The notes: generated by a model from the sequence alone, not told the origin. A stretch of 64,000 nt of DNA from Rotaria socialis (GCA_905331475.1 CAJNYU010003365.1:1-64000); one strand, 5' to 3'; positions 38,560 to 51,468 are shown, counted from the first letter of the stretch. A program made the numbers and translations.

Positions 38560-40050
38560 TAGACAACAGACTATATCCGTTTTTCTTTTTTGTTGATGAG
38601 GAAATTCAGCGTAGTTCTAAATGTCAATCAGAATATCTTGTTTCGATACACAGTTCGGTTTTGAAAACTAGTACCAGATTCTATTTTGAACAATTCATCC
38701 ATAGGTAGCAAATTTATGGCGATTCATCTATATCGAAGCCTTCACTTTCGTTGCGAGTGGTAGACGATTTGCCTGTAATAATTAATCTCTTGCAACTAGC
38801 GATAGAATTCTATTCAAACCTCATTCTTTTGTTTCTTTGAGAACCTTTATACAATTGAATTTGAGTTACAGAAGTTTTCTATGGGACTATTTATACTTTT
38901 TAGGATTAAATAATTCAAGAGCATTAGGAACCGTCATGTTTCTCTTATTATGCTGTGATTTCAAAATGAAGAAAATTCTGTTTTGATAAAAAGACAGTAT
39001 TCATCAATATATTTAGATTGAAAAAATAATTTTAGTCTTCATTATGTTCAGTGCTTTTTTTTAGCATTACACATCTACAAAATTCTGAATATTTTTTATT
39101 ATGTATAGGTGAAATTTACTAAATTCTTAATTCATTAATCTTTGTCTCAATGACTTACTCTATTCACTAATTTTACTTCTTAGTTAAATGATGACTTTGT
39201 ACTGTATTAAGTATAAAAGACATTTCGGACAAAGACAGCGACTCATCTTTTCTGCTTTTAATATCCGCTAATTCTCTCATCAACGTTTCTATGAATGTAT
39301 GAATAGTTTTCATCTCTTATTTTTTCCCTATCGCTAACATCTCCTAACATTTATGAGGCATCGTTTTGCTTAATACAATCATTATTTTTCTGACTTTCTC
39401 CACAGCCATGCATCTTATATTACACCTGCAATATTATATTGTTATGATGCGCGTTTAGCTAAGTAGAAGTTTTATGCGCAAAAATCATTCAAGTCTTCTC
39501 TAATAAATTCATCAAGAATAGAAGGTTGACAATGACGTAGTTAGTTATAAATTGGTAGTACTCAAGTAGGGGCCATGTCAAGTGTATCATTGCGATAAAA
39601 GTAGTTCTGCAATGTGCTTGAAACTATAAAGAATAGCAAATATCACATTTAACGCACAAGACTCGACTAATAGATATATCTACATTCCGATAATTTGTAT
39701 ATTTTAAAAATCCAATATCTCATATAGGCACTGCAGACGAGGAAAGCACGAGTCAATCGCAATTTAGTTGGGAAAATCATAATCATATGAATTGACTTGG
39801 ATATAGTAATTACAGCTGCGAATGTGTTTTTTTCTACGGAAACTGTCTTATGTCGACTACATCTATGTTACGAAATTTTTGAAAATATTGTATTCGCAAT
39901 CAGCATGAAAATATTATTAGTGAAATGTAATTCATTTATAGTAAGAGTCATTGAGATTTTGCAAACTTCCATCCCACATCCATATCAATCCGTGCAATTA
40001 TGCTATGTCATAAAATATAGAAAAACTTGTTTCATCTACTTATAAGTACA
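38560..40050. repeat. Receptor-unit flank without its receptor
   Basis: The stretch 38900-38990 (aagagcattaggaaccgtca...ttattatgctg) matches 45690-45750. The stretch 39200-39910 matches 31480-32190. It is therefore a third copy of the duplicated flank, without a detectable receptor gene beside it. Confidence 0.6.
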
Positions 40051-40259
40051 CATCGTGAGATTAAAGAGTTATTGTGTTGCACTGAAGAAAATTGAGCTCA
40101 TCTTGTTTTGCTAATGACATAGGATCGAAGAACGAAAAATATTTGCTCGTATTTCACAGTGTGTTTCATTATAGTTAAGTCAAAAATTTAAATGAGATAA
40201 TCTACTTAGAGTCCACATGAAAAATCTGTCGATTCGAATATTCCAGGAAAACCCTAGTG

Positions 40260-40869
40260 GCAATGGAGTTGTTTGTGTTGTAAGTTAAAAAGACTAGATA
40301 TTTTTACATCAAAATAAAGCTCGCATTGCCAAACTAACAAGGTTAGAATATTAGCTCTCCTTGGCTTGTCTAGAGGGATATCCTCGAGTTTTCAGTGAAT
40401 TTTCTCTATAGGACCGACTTTCCCAGCAACATCATATTTTCGAATTTGGACCTGAAACTTTGTACGCGTGAAGGTCTCAATGAGAATAGCTTACAGAAAA
40501 AAAATCAGAAGTTTTAGACAAACTCTCTTCGAGATATAGATGTCTTAAGCATACAGCTTCTATAGAAAATCGTCAATATTTTGAGAGATTCATATCTCAA
40601 AGAGGGTTTGTCCAAAACTTCTGATTTTTTTTCTGTAAACTAGTCTCATTGAGACCTTCACGCATACAAAGTTTCAGATCCAAATTCGAAAATATGATGT
40701 TGCTGGGAAAGTCAGTTCTATAGAGAAAATTCACTGAAGAATCGAATATCTCCTTCTAGACAAACTAAGGGGAGCTAATATCTTAACCTTGTTAGTTTGG
40801 CGATGAGAGCTTTATTTTGATGTAAAAATATCTAGTCTTTTCAACTTACAACACAAACAACTCCATTGT
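40260..40869. mobile_element. 610 bp fold-back element
   Basis: The left arm starts caatggagttgtttgtgttg. The right arm ends with its reverse complement (caacacaaacaactccattg). The arms are about 270 bp each with roughly 90% identity by eye, around a loop near 40540-40565. Sub-blocks such as atcatattttcgaatttgga occur in both arms. There is no coding frame. Flanking target duplications are not clear. Confidence 0.75.
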
Positions 40870-41095
40870 GAGATGAAAAGTACATATGAGGTCTTCACAG
40901 AAAGATTCTCTGAGGTTTCTACGAGCAATCTATTGTCTGTAGAAAAAAAATAATATAATAAGGTTTTTGACCCTAATCCCATTTTTAGCCGCATGATTCA
41001 AAACAATTCATATTTATAGCTTTGGAAAACATAAGTCTTTAAGAAATGTGTTTAGACTAGAGATGAACTGATTCCAGTTTCAACCAATGCAAGCA

Positions 41096-41655
41096 AATTC
41101 CTGAAATTGGTCGGCATTAATATTGATTAGAGGTAAGAAACGACTACTATAGAAGCAGCTACTTCGCTAATTAGTCGGTAGTTGAATAACAACAAAACTC
41201 TAGAGTTTATTATCACATCAAGGAAGGCTGTTTTTAAGAACATAACGAATTTTTTTATGAAGTTTGACCGATAATTTGCGTGATCCACGAATCCCTATCT
41301 GCAATCAGCTTCTGAAAAAATTTTACTGTATTTCGCGGTCAAGAAACCATACCCTGCAATTTTATCGCAAATACGATAAAAAGCAGTGATTTGAAAAGCA
41401 AGGCTTATTTTTGTTCAAAAAGATTATGCACGCAATTACGAGCAACCAATGATAGGTTTGGATTCTTCGATCACTAACGCTCTTGATTAAACGGTATAAA
41501 AATTTACTAGTTTCTTAAAAACTCTTGTTTGATGCAAAAATAAAATCTAGAGTTTTGTTGTTATTCGACTAGCGAGTAATTGGTGAAGTAGCTGCTTCTA
41601 TGGCGGTAGTTTCCTACCTCTAATCAATATTAATTCAGACCGGTTTCTGACTAAC
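41096..41655. mobile_element. Inverted-repeat element, about 560 bp
   Basis: The left arm (41096-41193) and right arm (41555-41655) are reverse complements with a few changes. Both contain attaatattgattagaggta, agaagcagctacttc and gaataacaacaaaactctag. The 360 bp between them has no coding frame. It lies only about 230 bp from the fold-back element at 40260-40869 but shares no sequence with it. Confidence 0.7.
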
Positions 41656-41699
41656 CATTGTCAATTCCATAAAACACTCAACCAATTCTAAGACAAGAT

Positions 41700-43192
41700 T
41701 GGAATTGAAATTGATTAGGCTTTAAATTGGTGCATGGCGAGTTTGGACGAATAGGGATAAAACTATTTTAAGAAAAGTATAACAAGTTCCATCTAATCAT
41801 ATTTAAGTAAATGGCGAACGTATACTTTTAAAATTATGTATATCGAACTGATGGAACTTAATCAATAGCAAGATTGTTTATTTAATACTTTTTTGTTGCG
41901 AACGTTTCTGATGAGTTGCATCGTCATGTAGCTGACAAAAATCAGCTGCTTTTAGTAAATACAGAAAGTCTTGTTTTTTTATTATAAATGATTATCTGCT
42001 TTCGAATTTGCGCCTCGTAATTCTTGAGAAATGTTAACTGGATATAAATATCATCTTTTGTTTCAAAAAGGAAATGAGTATGTAGCTAATGATATAGACG
42101 GATTTTCTTCTAATAAACGAGAGTTAATCTGCTTGCTACAGTATCATTTTTCAATGTTTTTCTTAGATAAGGATGTTTCTATTAATTGTTTAAACATGAA
42201 AACGAAAAGCTCTCCGGAAAGGAATATATTTTGATTGTTTTCTGATAAATATTCTATCATATGTCGTTACATAAATCAGTGAACTTTTCCATTTCTAATG
42301 CACTTCAATCTCCACTCTACGCTTAAGTTGTGGTACTAACTTTATCTTCAAAAGTAACTGGCGTTTCGTTGTGTAGCGATTTTTGGTGCGAAAAACTTCT
42401 TATTACCTATCGGTCGTTTCTTTGTTACAACATTCCCATCAGAAAGCATTAAGTACATTTATTTAACGTAGCGGTGAACAAATCACCGATCGTTGAAATA
42501 TCGTTCAGGTCATAAATGAATTTTCTGTATATAAAGAACGATCAAACATACATAAATATATATACACACTCATGTGTGCATCGTGCACATATATCGAACT
42601 CTTGTACCATTAGCGTTCAGAAAAATGCGTCCTAAAACAATCTCTTCAATGTTATATAAAAAATTTTAAAATGTAAAAATTATTCTCTTTTTCATCCTTT
42701 GCGACGGGTCTTTCCTTCAAAGAGCAACCTTCACAAAAAAATAGGCTACATAGTCTCTAATTTTCTTTTTCATTCTATTAAAATATTCCTTCGAAACATT
42801 TTTGCAATGAGTTCTAACGTTATTCTCATTACATTGTCTACTAATTTTCCAATTATTTCGTGTTATAACACGCAAACAACCACTTCGTATATTTCTTAAA
42901 CGATGCATTCAGTCTACACCCTTTTAGATGAATGCGTATTTCCGAATCATTTATCCCATAGAAATTAAAGTTATTCTTATTCACTTTTCTGGTAAATGTC
43001 TATCATGCCTAGTACAAATAGAAATATACATTCTGTGTAAATGAAACGGATTTTTAACCTGAGCGGTATTTTTCCGATTGAAATAGTCATTTACGCTACA
43101 GATTCATTGTTTGACTAAACCTCGCCTCTAATTGTTCCTAATAATTTTAGGGTGAAATTCAATTTCAACGAAATTTATCGCAACATCGAGTC
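41700..43192. other. Non-coding spacer and upstream flank of receptor
   Basis: No supported gene. It is AT-rich, with a (TA/CA) tract around 42548-42566. Confidence 0.4.
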
Positions 43193-44164
43193 ATGGTGTC
43201 GCTCGTTTTTATTAACCAAATGGTTGTGATCTATTTTGGTTCATTTAGTACAATTGTGGGACTTTTCGGTACTGTCATGCAGGTGTTCATTTTAATGGCT
43301 GATAGATACTATCGGCAGACTCCGTGCACGTTCTATTTTATTGTGGCTGCAATACACGAATGTGGTATCTTTACAACTGCCTATGGTCAGCTAGTCGCTT
43401 CTGCACTCATAAGAACTGACCTGGGACAGCTATCTATTGTTTGGTGTAAGCTTCGTTATTTTTTTATAACAAGCTGCTGTGCCATGTCTTCGAGTTGTCT
43501 ATGTATGGCTACTATCGATCAGTTTTTCATCACATCTCAAAATGCTCGCATCCGTCAATTGAGTAGTATTAAAAATGCATATCGAGTTTGCTTGTCGTTT
43601 GCTATCATTTGGTGGCTGCAAGGGACCCTTTGGATATATTCTCAGAATATCTCACCAATCACGGGTGCTTGTGTTCGTCGTAGTTATAATTTTGCCTTCT
43701 ATGGTATATTTTTTTCGTGTGTTGTTCTCTGTGGTTTACCTTGTTTAATCATGACGATATTTGGATTATTAGCTTATCGAAACATCGGAAAAACAATTTT
43801 TCTCTCGCGTTTAGGCATCGATCGACAATTGGTCATTGTAGTTTTCATTCAAGTCGTGCTAACCTTAGTCGGTCTAGCTCCATATGGCATTAATCGTGTT
43901 TTTTTACTTATCACACTCAATTTTCAAAAGACTGCTGATGAAGAAGTCAAGGAGACGTTGGCTAGCAACATTACTTATTTGTTTAGTGCAGTTGCTTATG
44001 GAGTAAGCGTATTTTCTAAACTAAACTAAACTATTCATCTTTTTATCATAAAACTCTAGGGACGATTCTATCTCTTGATGTGTTCATCATCTCGTTTTCG
44101 TCGTATGGTGAAGAAGCTATGGTTATGCGGACAACGTCAAGGACGTATTGTTCCCACGATTTAA
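43193..44164 (+). CDS. Rhodopsin-type seven-transmembrane receptor, intact copy
   Basis: Two exons (43193-44002, 44060-44164; intron 57 bp) encode 304 residues with seven hydrophobic segments. TM1 includes FSTIVGLFGTVMQVFIL, TM2 FYFIVAAIHECGIF, and TM3 CKLRYFFITSCCAMS followed by CLCMATIDQF. TM4 includes FAIIWWLQGTLWIY, TM5 CGLPCLIMTIFGLLAYRNI, and TM6 VVFIQVVLTLVGLAPYGI. TM7 is ITYLFSAVAYGG followed by a short basic tail (SSSRFRRMVKK). The layout, the TM3 cysteine and a second one in the loop before TM5 fit class A receptors. The DRY motif is replaced by IDQF, and NPxxY by a SAVAYGGRFY-type sequence. It likely acts at the plasma membrane through G proteins. A chemosensory or peptide ligand is a guess based on lineage-specific expansion. 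It is the only unbroken copy in this window. Confidence 0.85.
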
Positions 44165-46350
44165 CAGTTTTTATGTAATATATAATCTTATCTGTTGTGA
44201 AGTACATATGAATATCGAATTTCAATTTTCTTTCTTCAATAAAATCCATGTTGTTTTATCCAAATGTCTTACACTAACAGTATTGATCACCAGCTGGCTC
44301 TGAAGCAGCCAAAAAAAACATTTTCTAGCAATCAGTTGTCTCAAATATATAGAATAGTAATATGTCATATAAATGATGCAAAATTAAATAGAACGAATAT
44401 CATAAAAAAATTATTTATAGTTCAAAGGAAATAAACAATACTTTTATTAATACTATGCGATTACTATTTTACACAAAATACATTTAAATGTTGATATATT
44501 CTCCTCTTGTTTTAGCTTTTGATTTACATTCACACATTCAGCCTCTATTTTGGTCAACCAGTTTTGATTAAACTCACGTCAGCATATTTTAACATTAATA
44601 TATAAAGATGACGAATTAGATCAGTGAAATCGTTTAAAACTATTTTTCAGCAATAGGTGAAATCCAGATCAATAAAGAAAGAATGGGAACAAATGAAGAA
44701 TCGAATCGGCGTCTATATTTTTCAAAATCAGATTCCCATGTCTTATGCGACAATCATTCAAAATATATAAAAAGTCGATGAATGCAGTGAATATGCATTA
44801 TGACGACAAACTAACATAAAGTAAGCATCATCACATATATACTTACGCCCACATCTGCGTGATATTATGTGCACCACGGGCAATACAAAAAAACGGAGTA
44901 GGCACTTATTCGAAGAATATATGACTCTTTTCTCAAGAATCTTCAAATTTTCGAAAAATATAAGAAATATAGGCCGACTACGATGCCGGTTAACTCTCTA
45001 TCGATAAATTTGGATTAAGCGAATATTTCATTTGAGTTTAGCACTATGAAATCGATTTGTTAACGAGTGTTCAATGATGCGCATACCTTTGATTGTAGAA
45101 TTATTCAACTATTTTATCCAATAAGCGGTCATCTAAATGTTGAATACGTATATCACGGATACTTAATTATACTATATGAAAATGAAGTCATGAATCTATT
45201 ATTGCCACCAGCGAAAAGAGGAGAATAATTATTACATCTTTGAAATTCTATTTATCTTTTCAGATTGCAAATAGAATTCTTTCTTGTCGTGAATGAAGTT
45301 ATATTTTAATAATTTTTATATTTTCGAACGAACTTGATTTCCTTATATAAATTTGTAGGAAAATAAGAATAATTTTTTGATATCAGTCAGAATGTCAACA
45401 TATTTCGATGCGCAACTTTGGCTTCGGAAACTAGCAACCGATTGTTTCCGACAGGCGATAAGTATATTGGAAAGAGTTTATCTACAACGAATTAGTTTAT
45501 AGTAATTCACCAGTATTGTAACCTTTGGTTTCACTGAGAGGTATTGCATGGCTGTAACCACTTGTATTTTGTAACAATCAGTAGAATTCTTATCGGATTC
45601 GTGCGCTTTTTTCTGAAACTCTTTGTTAACAGTTCGTGCGAAGTGCATAAGTCTTAGATGAGAACGTGTCTCCTTGTTAGGACTGTAGGATTTCGAGAGC
45701 ATTGTATACCATCACGTTTTTTCTTATTGTGCTGTTGTTCCAGTATGGCAAAGTTCTGTTTTGTTTAATGAATTCTTAGTAGATGTCTGTTTTGATGGAG
45801 ATGTCTCGTGCATAAAAATGTGCAGATATAATAGCTGGTGTTACAATCTTTATTATATTTTGTGTTTTTCTTTAAGTATAAAGAATGATAGCGAGATCAT
45901 TGAGACCCATGAAGCTTGAGCTTCACTTGATTTCCCGCTGAATATTGTTAATTTATATTCTCTGGATTTGCTATGTTAAGCATGTAACACATTGATCTAC
46001 ATATTCTCACATGCATATAGCTAAATAAAGAACAAATAGAGAAATTTATTTTTATTTACTTTTTAATTATTTATATTTTATGCTGACTGTTTTGATTCTT
46101 TCTTTAAGTTCAATAAAATGAAGATCGCCAACATGCTTCCAGCTTTGCTAAAATTTGACGGTAGAAAACTATATTATGAGCCTTCCATGGCTGAATGTCG
46201 TTTCGCCGCCTCTGAGTACGGCACGTCAATAAAATTCTTAATATGGCTGATTATGCATACGTGCAATTTACTAAATGATTAATCAACTAATATTTGTCTC
46301 ATTTCTCATTTTGTTAGTTTTCTTAAAAGTACTTTCAAGTGAGTTAGAAG
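44165..46350. repeat. Downstream flank of receptor unit C
   Basis: Non-coding sequence homologous to parts of 30441-31680 and 38560-39190, as described for those units. No exon is supported within it. Confidence 0.6.
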
Positions 46351-47790
46351 TGAACAAATGTTTAATCCAGAAACTTTCGCACCACCCATCCACAACAGAT
46401 TCCACGTTCGGGTTAAAAGCGGTGGCTAATAGATAAACAAACAGTCAAAACCTCCTTTGCGCGCTGCAGGAAATGAGAAGCTTGAGTCCGTTTATTTTTT
46501 TGCTCTAATCTATATGATTTGGCAATCATTAACGTACTTATCTGGACGGCTATATTTTTTCATTGATTATGGTTTGATTACTATTTTGTTTGATAGAATT
46601 TAAAACAGATCAGCCTATTTCGTTTCTACGTTAGGTCAATGTGACATTTTCAGTGTATTTTTGTGAGAAAAATTTTAAAAAAACGAGAGTTGATTGGATG
46701 TAAAATCCTGCGATGTACTCATGAGTATTACAGAAAGCCTATCTACTTTTTGTAATAAAATATAAAAGTAGCTGTATCATATCATACGAGTTGCTCATTG
46801 AGAGTTAAATAATTAATTATTCTATACTTTTTTAGTCATTCTAGAACAAAGAAAGAAAGAATAATCTACTCGTCTTGAGTAACGTGTGTTACAATAATCA
46901 AGTTGATAAACGCAATATATAATAGGCGAAAAATACACTTCATATAAGTGCACTCGAATTAATTTTTTTAAAGTCATCCGCGTGGTGATGATGAAAACTA
47001 CGAAAGATGAGAACATTTCTCTTTCGCTGTGTCTTATGCCACCAAAAAGTCAAGGAAAATTTTAATTTCCTAAACAAAATAATAGAATGTTAGAGAAAAC
47101 TATAGAAATTCTCTTTTATCTCACCATCTATCGAATCTTATGAAATGAGATAGCTACGTCAATCTCATTTTACAAAACAGTATAATATTGTATATAGATA
47201 CTGGCTGGCTTGACATCCGATGGGTCGATTACTATCACATAGTATTCTTTTAACATCATTAATTCTTAAACAAAAACGTCATAGTTATTTACCAAGTTTC
47301 ATATATTATTTTAGAATAATAATATATTTGTATAATGGTAGTAAAAACAATATGAAATTATGGTAACTGGACAATTCGTGGCATAGTTAATTGAATGTAA
47401 CACAATTAATGTAGAGGTGGAGAGAAATTTATCCATAGAGAAGTCTGGTGCAAATCATATTTTAGTTAAATTTACTTTTGCAATCTCAACTGTGATATCG
47501 AAAAATCATTTTTGCAAAAGCTTTTCGTTCTAAAGAATAATTGTAACCTTCATTGCCAAGCATCAAATTTTCTTTCTCGCTTGAAAATGTATTGATAGTA
47601 TTCATTCTTTGTGAAATAGTAGTAAATAATTATATTAGTATTGAAAACAAGTGATTGTCTTTACTTTATAGAATAATTGTTTCTTTTATTATTCGAAAAC
47701 ACTATTAGAATATTTATTTTTTGCTCGGTGAGGATAACAGAGTTATAATTATATACATTAATTGAAATACGGTTTTAGTTAAGCCAATTA
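46351..47790. other. Non-coding spacer
   Basis: AT-rich, with no supported feature. Confidence 0.4.
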
Positions 47791-47803
47791 ACAGAAAGAC
47801 ATA

Positions 47804-48000
47804 CCCAGGTCGATGATTCCGGTCTCCAGATCCTTCCGGAACCGGTCTGGAAACGGCTTCTTTCCGGTGATTTCCCATCGGTTCCCTAGTCTTTCCCGCC
47901 GAATTCTGCAGAAAAAGAACGTCCCCTGAACCCTTAACTTCCTCGCAAATCCGGTCATAGGAAACTCTAAGGAACATACAATGATCCTAGAGGAACAGGG
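47804..48000. repeat. CCGG-rich island starting with CCCAGGTCG
   Basis: A sharp rise in GC content begins at CCCAGGTCG, the same nine bases that start the fold-back at 33971. Repeated ccggaa / ggaaacgg words follow. The open frames here come from the repeat words. A similar island, roughly inverted, lies at 49720-50020. Confidence 0.5.
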
Positions 48001-49700
48001 AGGAGGAAATCAGGAATGCCAGCGGAAACCTTCGCATCCAAAACGGAAAAGCAAAGGATAGCGATGGGACAAACCGGAAGTACAACGGAACCCACGATTC
48101 TACATCCTGAAACAAATACGAAAGATCCACGAAGATCACTAGAGATCTTTCTTGTGACTACCTTAGCTGTGACGATATTGGTGGCACACTTCGATGATTC
48201 TCCTTCCTCTTCCTTCTATTCTCTTTCCACTGTTATAATATATCTCTCTCCTATATATATACATGTGTTATGTATGAAGTGGTTACACTCTGGATATGGG
48301 AATAAATGAATAAACATCATTGTCGTGAGTGGCTGTAAGCTACTTCACCTCTATCAAGTTTGTCAATACGATATAAACTCAACAGAATCTTATTGATCGT
48401 TACATTAGTTATAGGGTATTTCTGTGATTAGAAGATCCAGATCGATAGAAAATCATATTCTAAGATCTTTCCCCGAAGAAACGCTGTAATTCGAGCTTGA
48501 TTTAAGCCCGAAATCATGATTTTACTAATAAAGATCTTTGAAGGTGATTTGTTCTATTTACCTTAATTAGATGATATTCTGCTGATGGAGAGTACGACAC
48601 TGATTGTAAATGTTGTTCAAGGGAGATCTATAACAAGTCCAAAGTCCTATGTCGATTCTTATTTTCAATTATCATCGATTAATATTAGAAATGAGGTTGG
48701 AATGATTTTTGAGAAAGTTTTGGTATACAAAAAAGTATGCGAAGTGTTATCTGTGACTTATCTGAACAGATGTGTTGCACATCTGGGGTTGGAACTTTGA
48801 ATGCTCCCTCATGTGGATAGACTGGTGATCTTCAGGGTGTTCATGTATTGCTAGGCCAGTTTGAAGAGTCTCAGGCAATCTTGAAGGCACTTTATTAGTA
48901 GCTGCATGAGCGAGTGAATAAACTTCGAAGTGTCGAACGCACACACATATATATATAGGTGAAGGTTGGCTGCTATACAGTCTGAAGACTGTTTTGGTAT
49001 TTCAATACGTTTTTAGCGCTCTAGTTTTTGACATATCTAACTCGGTTGGATTCGGAGAGAATGGCCTTTCTGCTCTAGTGCCTGCCTGCCACCTTCCGTT
49101 CGTATCTGTGACAGGTGTGCTTGACGCCCTTTAAAATGATAAGATTTGAGTATTTTGTCGGTTTCTAGACTTTCCAGAGATGGACGTGTAATTTATTGCT
49201 TTTTATGGTGTCGACGTTTTTTTATCAGATGTTTTTGAACTCTGACAATTAATTTAATTTAAATCAGCTTAGTAGTGGTTCCGTTTACCTAGTTATCGTG
49301 CATTGTCGCGTGCGATTATTTGAACTAAATAATATCTTCCAATTTGAAGACACAATTCAATAGTCAATCGTGGTCTCTACTCAACTATTGCTCTCAGCAG
49401 TGAGTTGTGAGTTGTGCAATCTCTTACGCGGTATTTTATATCCAGTCTGCTTGTTATTAGAATGCTGTTAAATTCGTACTCCTTAAAACTGCTTTAAAAA
49501 TGACTATCATATCCAATTTAGTCCGATGTTTTGAAGATAGCCAAAATCTTTATCAATGCTTGCATGGAATTGTAATTTTTTCTTAATATACCATATATTT
49601 GAACATTGAATATACAATTGTATTCTAGAGATTCTTTTGAGAGAGCGATCCAATTTGTCGATTGTAAGGTATGGCAGTCATGTAGTTATAAGGAATACGT
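48001..49700. other. Unassigned region between two CCGG-rich islands
   Basis: This region has somewhat higher GC content than the spacers. It contains a pyrimidine-rich segment followed by aataaatgaataaac (48180-48315), which resembles an LTR or 3' UTR end. I could find no partner copy and no protein with recognisable domains. It may be the interior of a mobile element delimited by the two islands. Confidence 0.35.
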
Positions 49701-49719
49701 TTTCGAGTACATCCTATCG

Positions 49720-50020
49720 TTTCCGGTTGCGGGATTAGACCGTCTGAAAGAAAATAAAAACGGTCGGATCTGGGAGTTGCAACCGAATTGGAAACGAAAG
49801 GAATATAATTCGGATCCTGCTCCCGTGAAAAGGCGTCGGAACCCTTCTCAGGAACCTTGCCGGAAACGGCAATGGGATCCTGGCATTTCATCCAGTTGCA
49901 AGAATCAGCAGGGAAGAAGCCGTAACCGGTCCCGGAATACTGCTTCCATGTTTTTGCCGGAATTTCACCGAAACCAACAGTTTTCCGCCGTACCGTTTGG
50001 GTCTGGGATAGTACAGGTCT
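49720..50020. repeat. CCGG-rich island, right-hand
   Basis: Words such as ccggaaacgg, ggatcctg and ccggaat recur. Read in reverse, its right end begins cctgtactatcccagacccaaacgg, similar to the start of the left island. Confidence 0.45.
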
Positions 50021-50759
50021 AATCAATTATAGTACATTTGCGACGAATTCACCTAACAGCGAAATTATGACCGATTTTCAAGACAAGTGCTAGTCAAATA
50101 ATCTATTAATAGGCGAGCAGAAAATCTATTCTTCACAGCTTGAAAGCAACGATTTTAATTAGAACTGTCGAAAATTAAATAGATACCATCGGGTGAAGTT
50201 CATATCATCGCCTCTCGTGGCCTGCGTTATTTTTTATTCGGTACTTCTTTTCCGGAGCCGTTCTAATGAATATTCTCATAAACTTTTAAAACATCTGATG
50301 CCATTATAAAACAAAATAGCTGCAAAAGCATTTCTTATTCCATCTTGCATCTACACTTATGCATGACGCAGCTGAGAAACATCGAGCAAGCTTCATTAGA
50401 TATAATTGCGTTTTTTTTTATTTTGAAGAGCAAGTCGGTATGTGTTCTGCGTTCAACAGACTTTTTCTTAATAAAAAATCACCACCGTTATATGAAAAGG
50501 ATATTTTATAATTAGAGTGCAAATTTAACGGAATATTTCTGCAATGCATCTACTCTGACTAATGGTTAAGATGACTCTACGATTTTTATCAAATCCCCCC
50601 CTCCCCGCCATCGTAATCAGAAATGTTCTCAACATATAAGAGAAAAATCAGTTTTCGAGAGTATATGTGTAGTGTAAAACTACGAAGTTTCATTTAGCTA
50701 TATATTGACAATTTGTTAAAGATTTTTTATTTCAATTTTAGCTTGACATCTAATTACAA
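50021..50759. other. Non-coding spacer upstream of receptor copy D
   Basis: AT-rich sequence with a C-rich run near 50597-50607. No gene is supported. Its last ~50 bp resemble the sequence just upstream of copy A (ttgacatctaattacaagtga versus tgtgacatccaattgcaagtga). Confidence 0.45.
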
Positions 50760-51468
50760 GTGAGTTCATCGCCAAAGCCAATCATGACGACATCGATCGT
50801 AATGAGATGGATAATTATATTCTATATCAGACTGTTTTTCTTAGTTTTAGGACTTCTCGGAAGTATCATACAGGTGTTCATTTTAGCAACAGTATTCTAT
50901 TGTCGAAAGACTCCGTGTGCATTCTATTGTATCATCGATTCTATACATGAATGCGGTATTTTTATAGCTGCAATTGGTCTGATAGTTGTGGTCACACCTC
51001 TAGGCACTGGCGTGATACGTATTTCTGTCGTGTGGTGTAAACTTCATTATTTTTTCATTACAAGCTGTTGTGCTATTTCTACGTGTTGTACATGTATGAC
51101 TACTATCGATCAATTTCTTGTTACATCTCAAAATGTTCGCTTTCGAAAACTGAGCAGTACCAAAAATGCATATCGACTTTCTTTGATATTCATTATCATT
51201 TGGTGGCTGCATGGTGCTCCTTGGTTGTATTATCGGGATATGTCATCAATTACAGGTGTCTGTTATTATTGGAATAATGCATTTTTTGTCTACGCTACAT
51301 AGTTCGCCTTAATTATTTTGTGTGGTTTGCCTGTTTTTATCATGATAGTCTTTGGAATCTTGGTTGATCAAAACATTAAAAACACAATTGTTCTCTCGCG
51401 TCTGCGTGTCGATCGGCCGTTAATTATTATAGTTTTCACTTAAGTCTTGCTCAGCTTCGTAAGTCTAN
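50760..51468 (+). pseudogene. Rhodopsin-type receptor, broken copy D
   Basis: The frame aligns with the intact receptor from TM1 (VLGLLGSIIQVFIL) through TM3 (CKLHYFFITSCCAIS, MTTIDQFLVTSQN), TM4 (IIIWWLHGAPWLYY) and TM5 (ILCGLPVFIMIVFG). TAG at 51300-51302 and a TAA in TM6, where its relatives have glutamine (VFIQV), interrupt it in one continuous frame. The rest is lost in the N gap. It is closer to copy A than to copy C in places (ITGVCYYWNNAFF versus ITGACYYWKNAFF). Confidence 0.8.

Noticed and set aside
49606..50026. Long overlapping open frames on both strands (about 135 codons)
   Set aside because: They coincide with the CCGG-rich repeat island, show no domain, and are explained by stop-poor GC-rich repeats.
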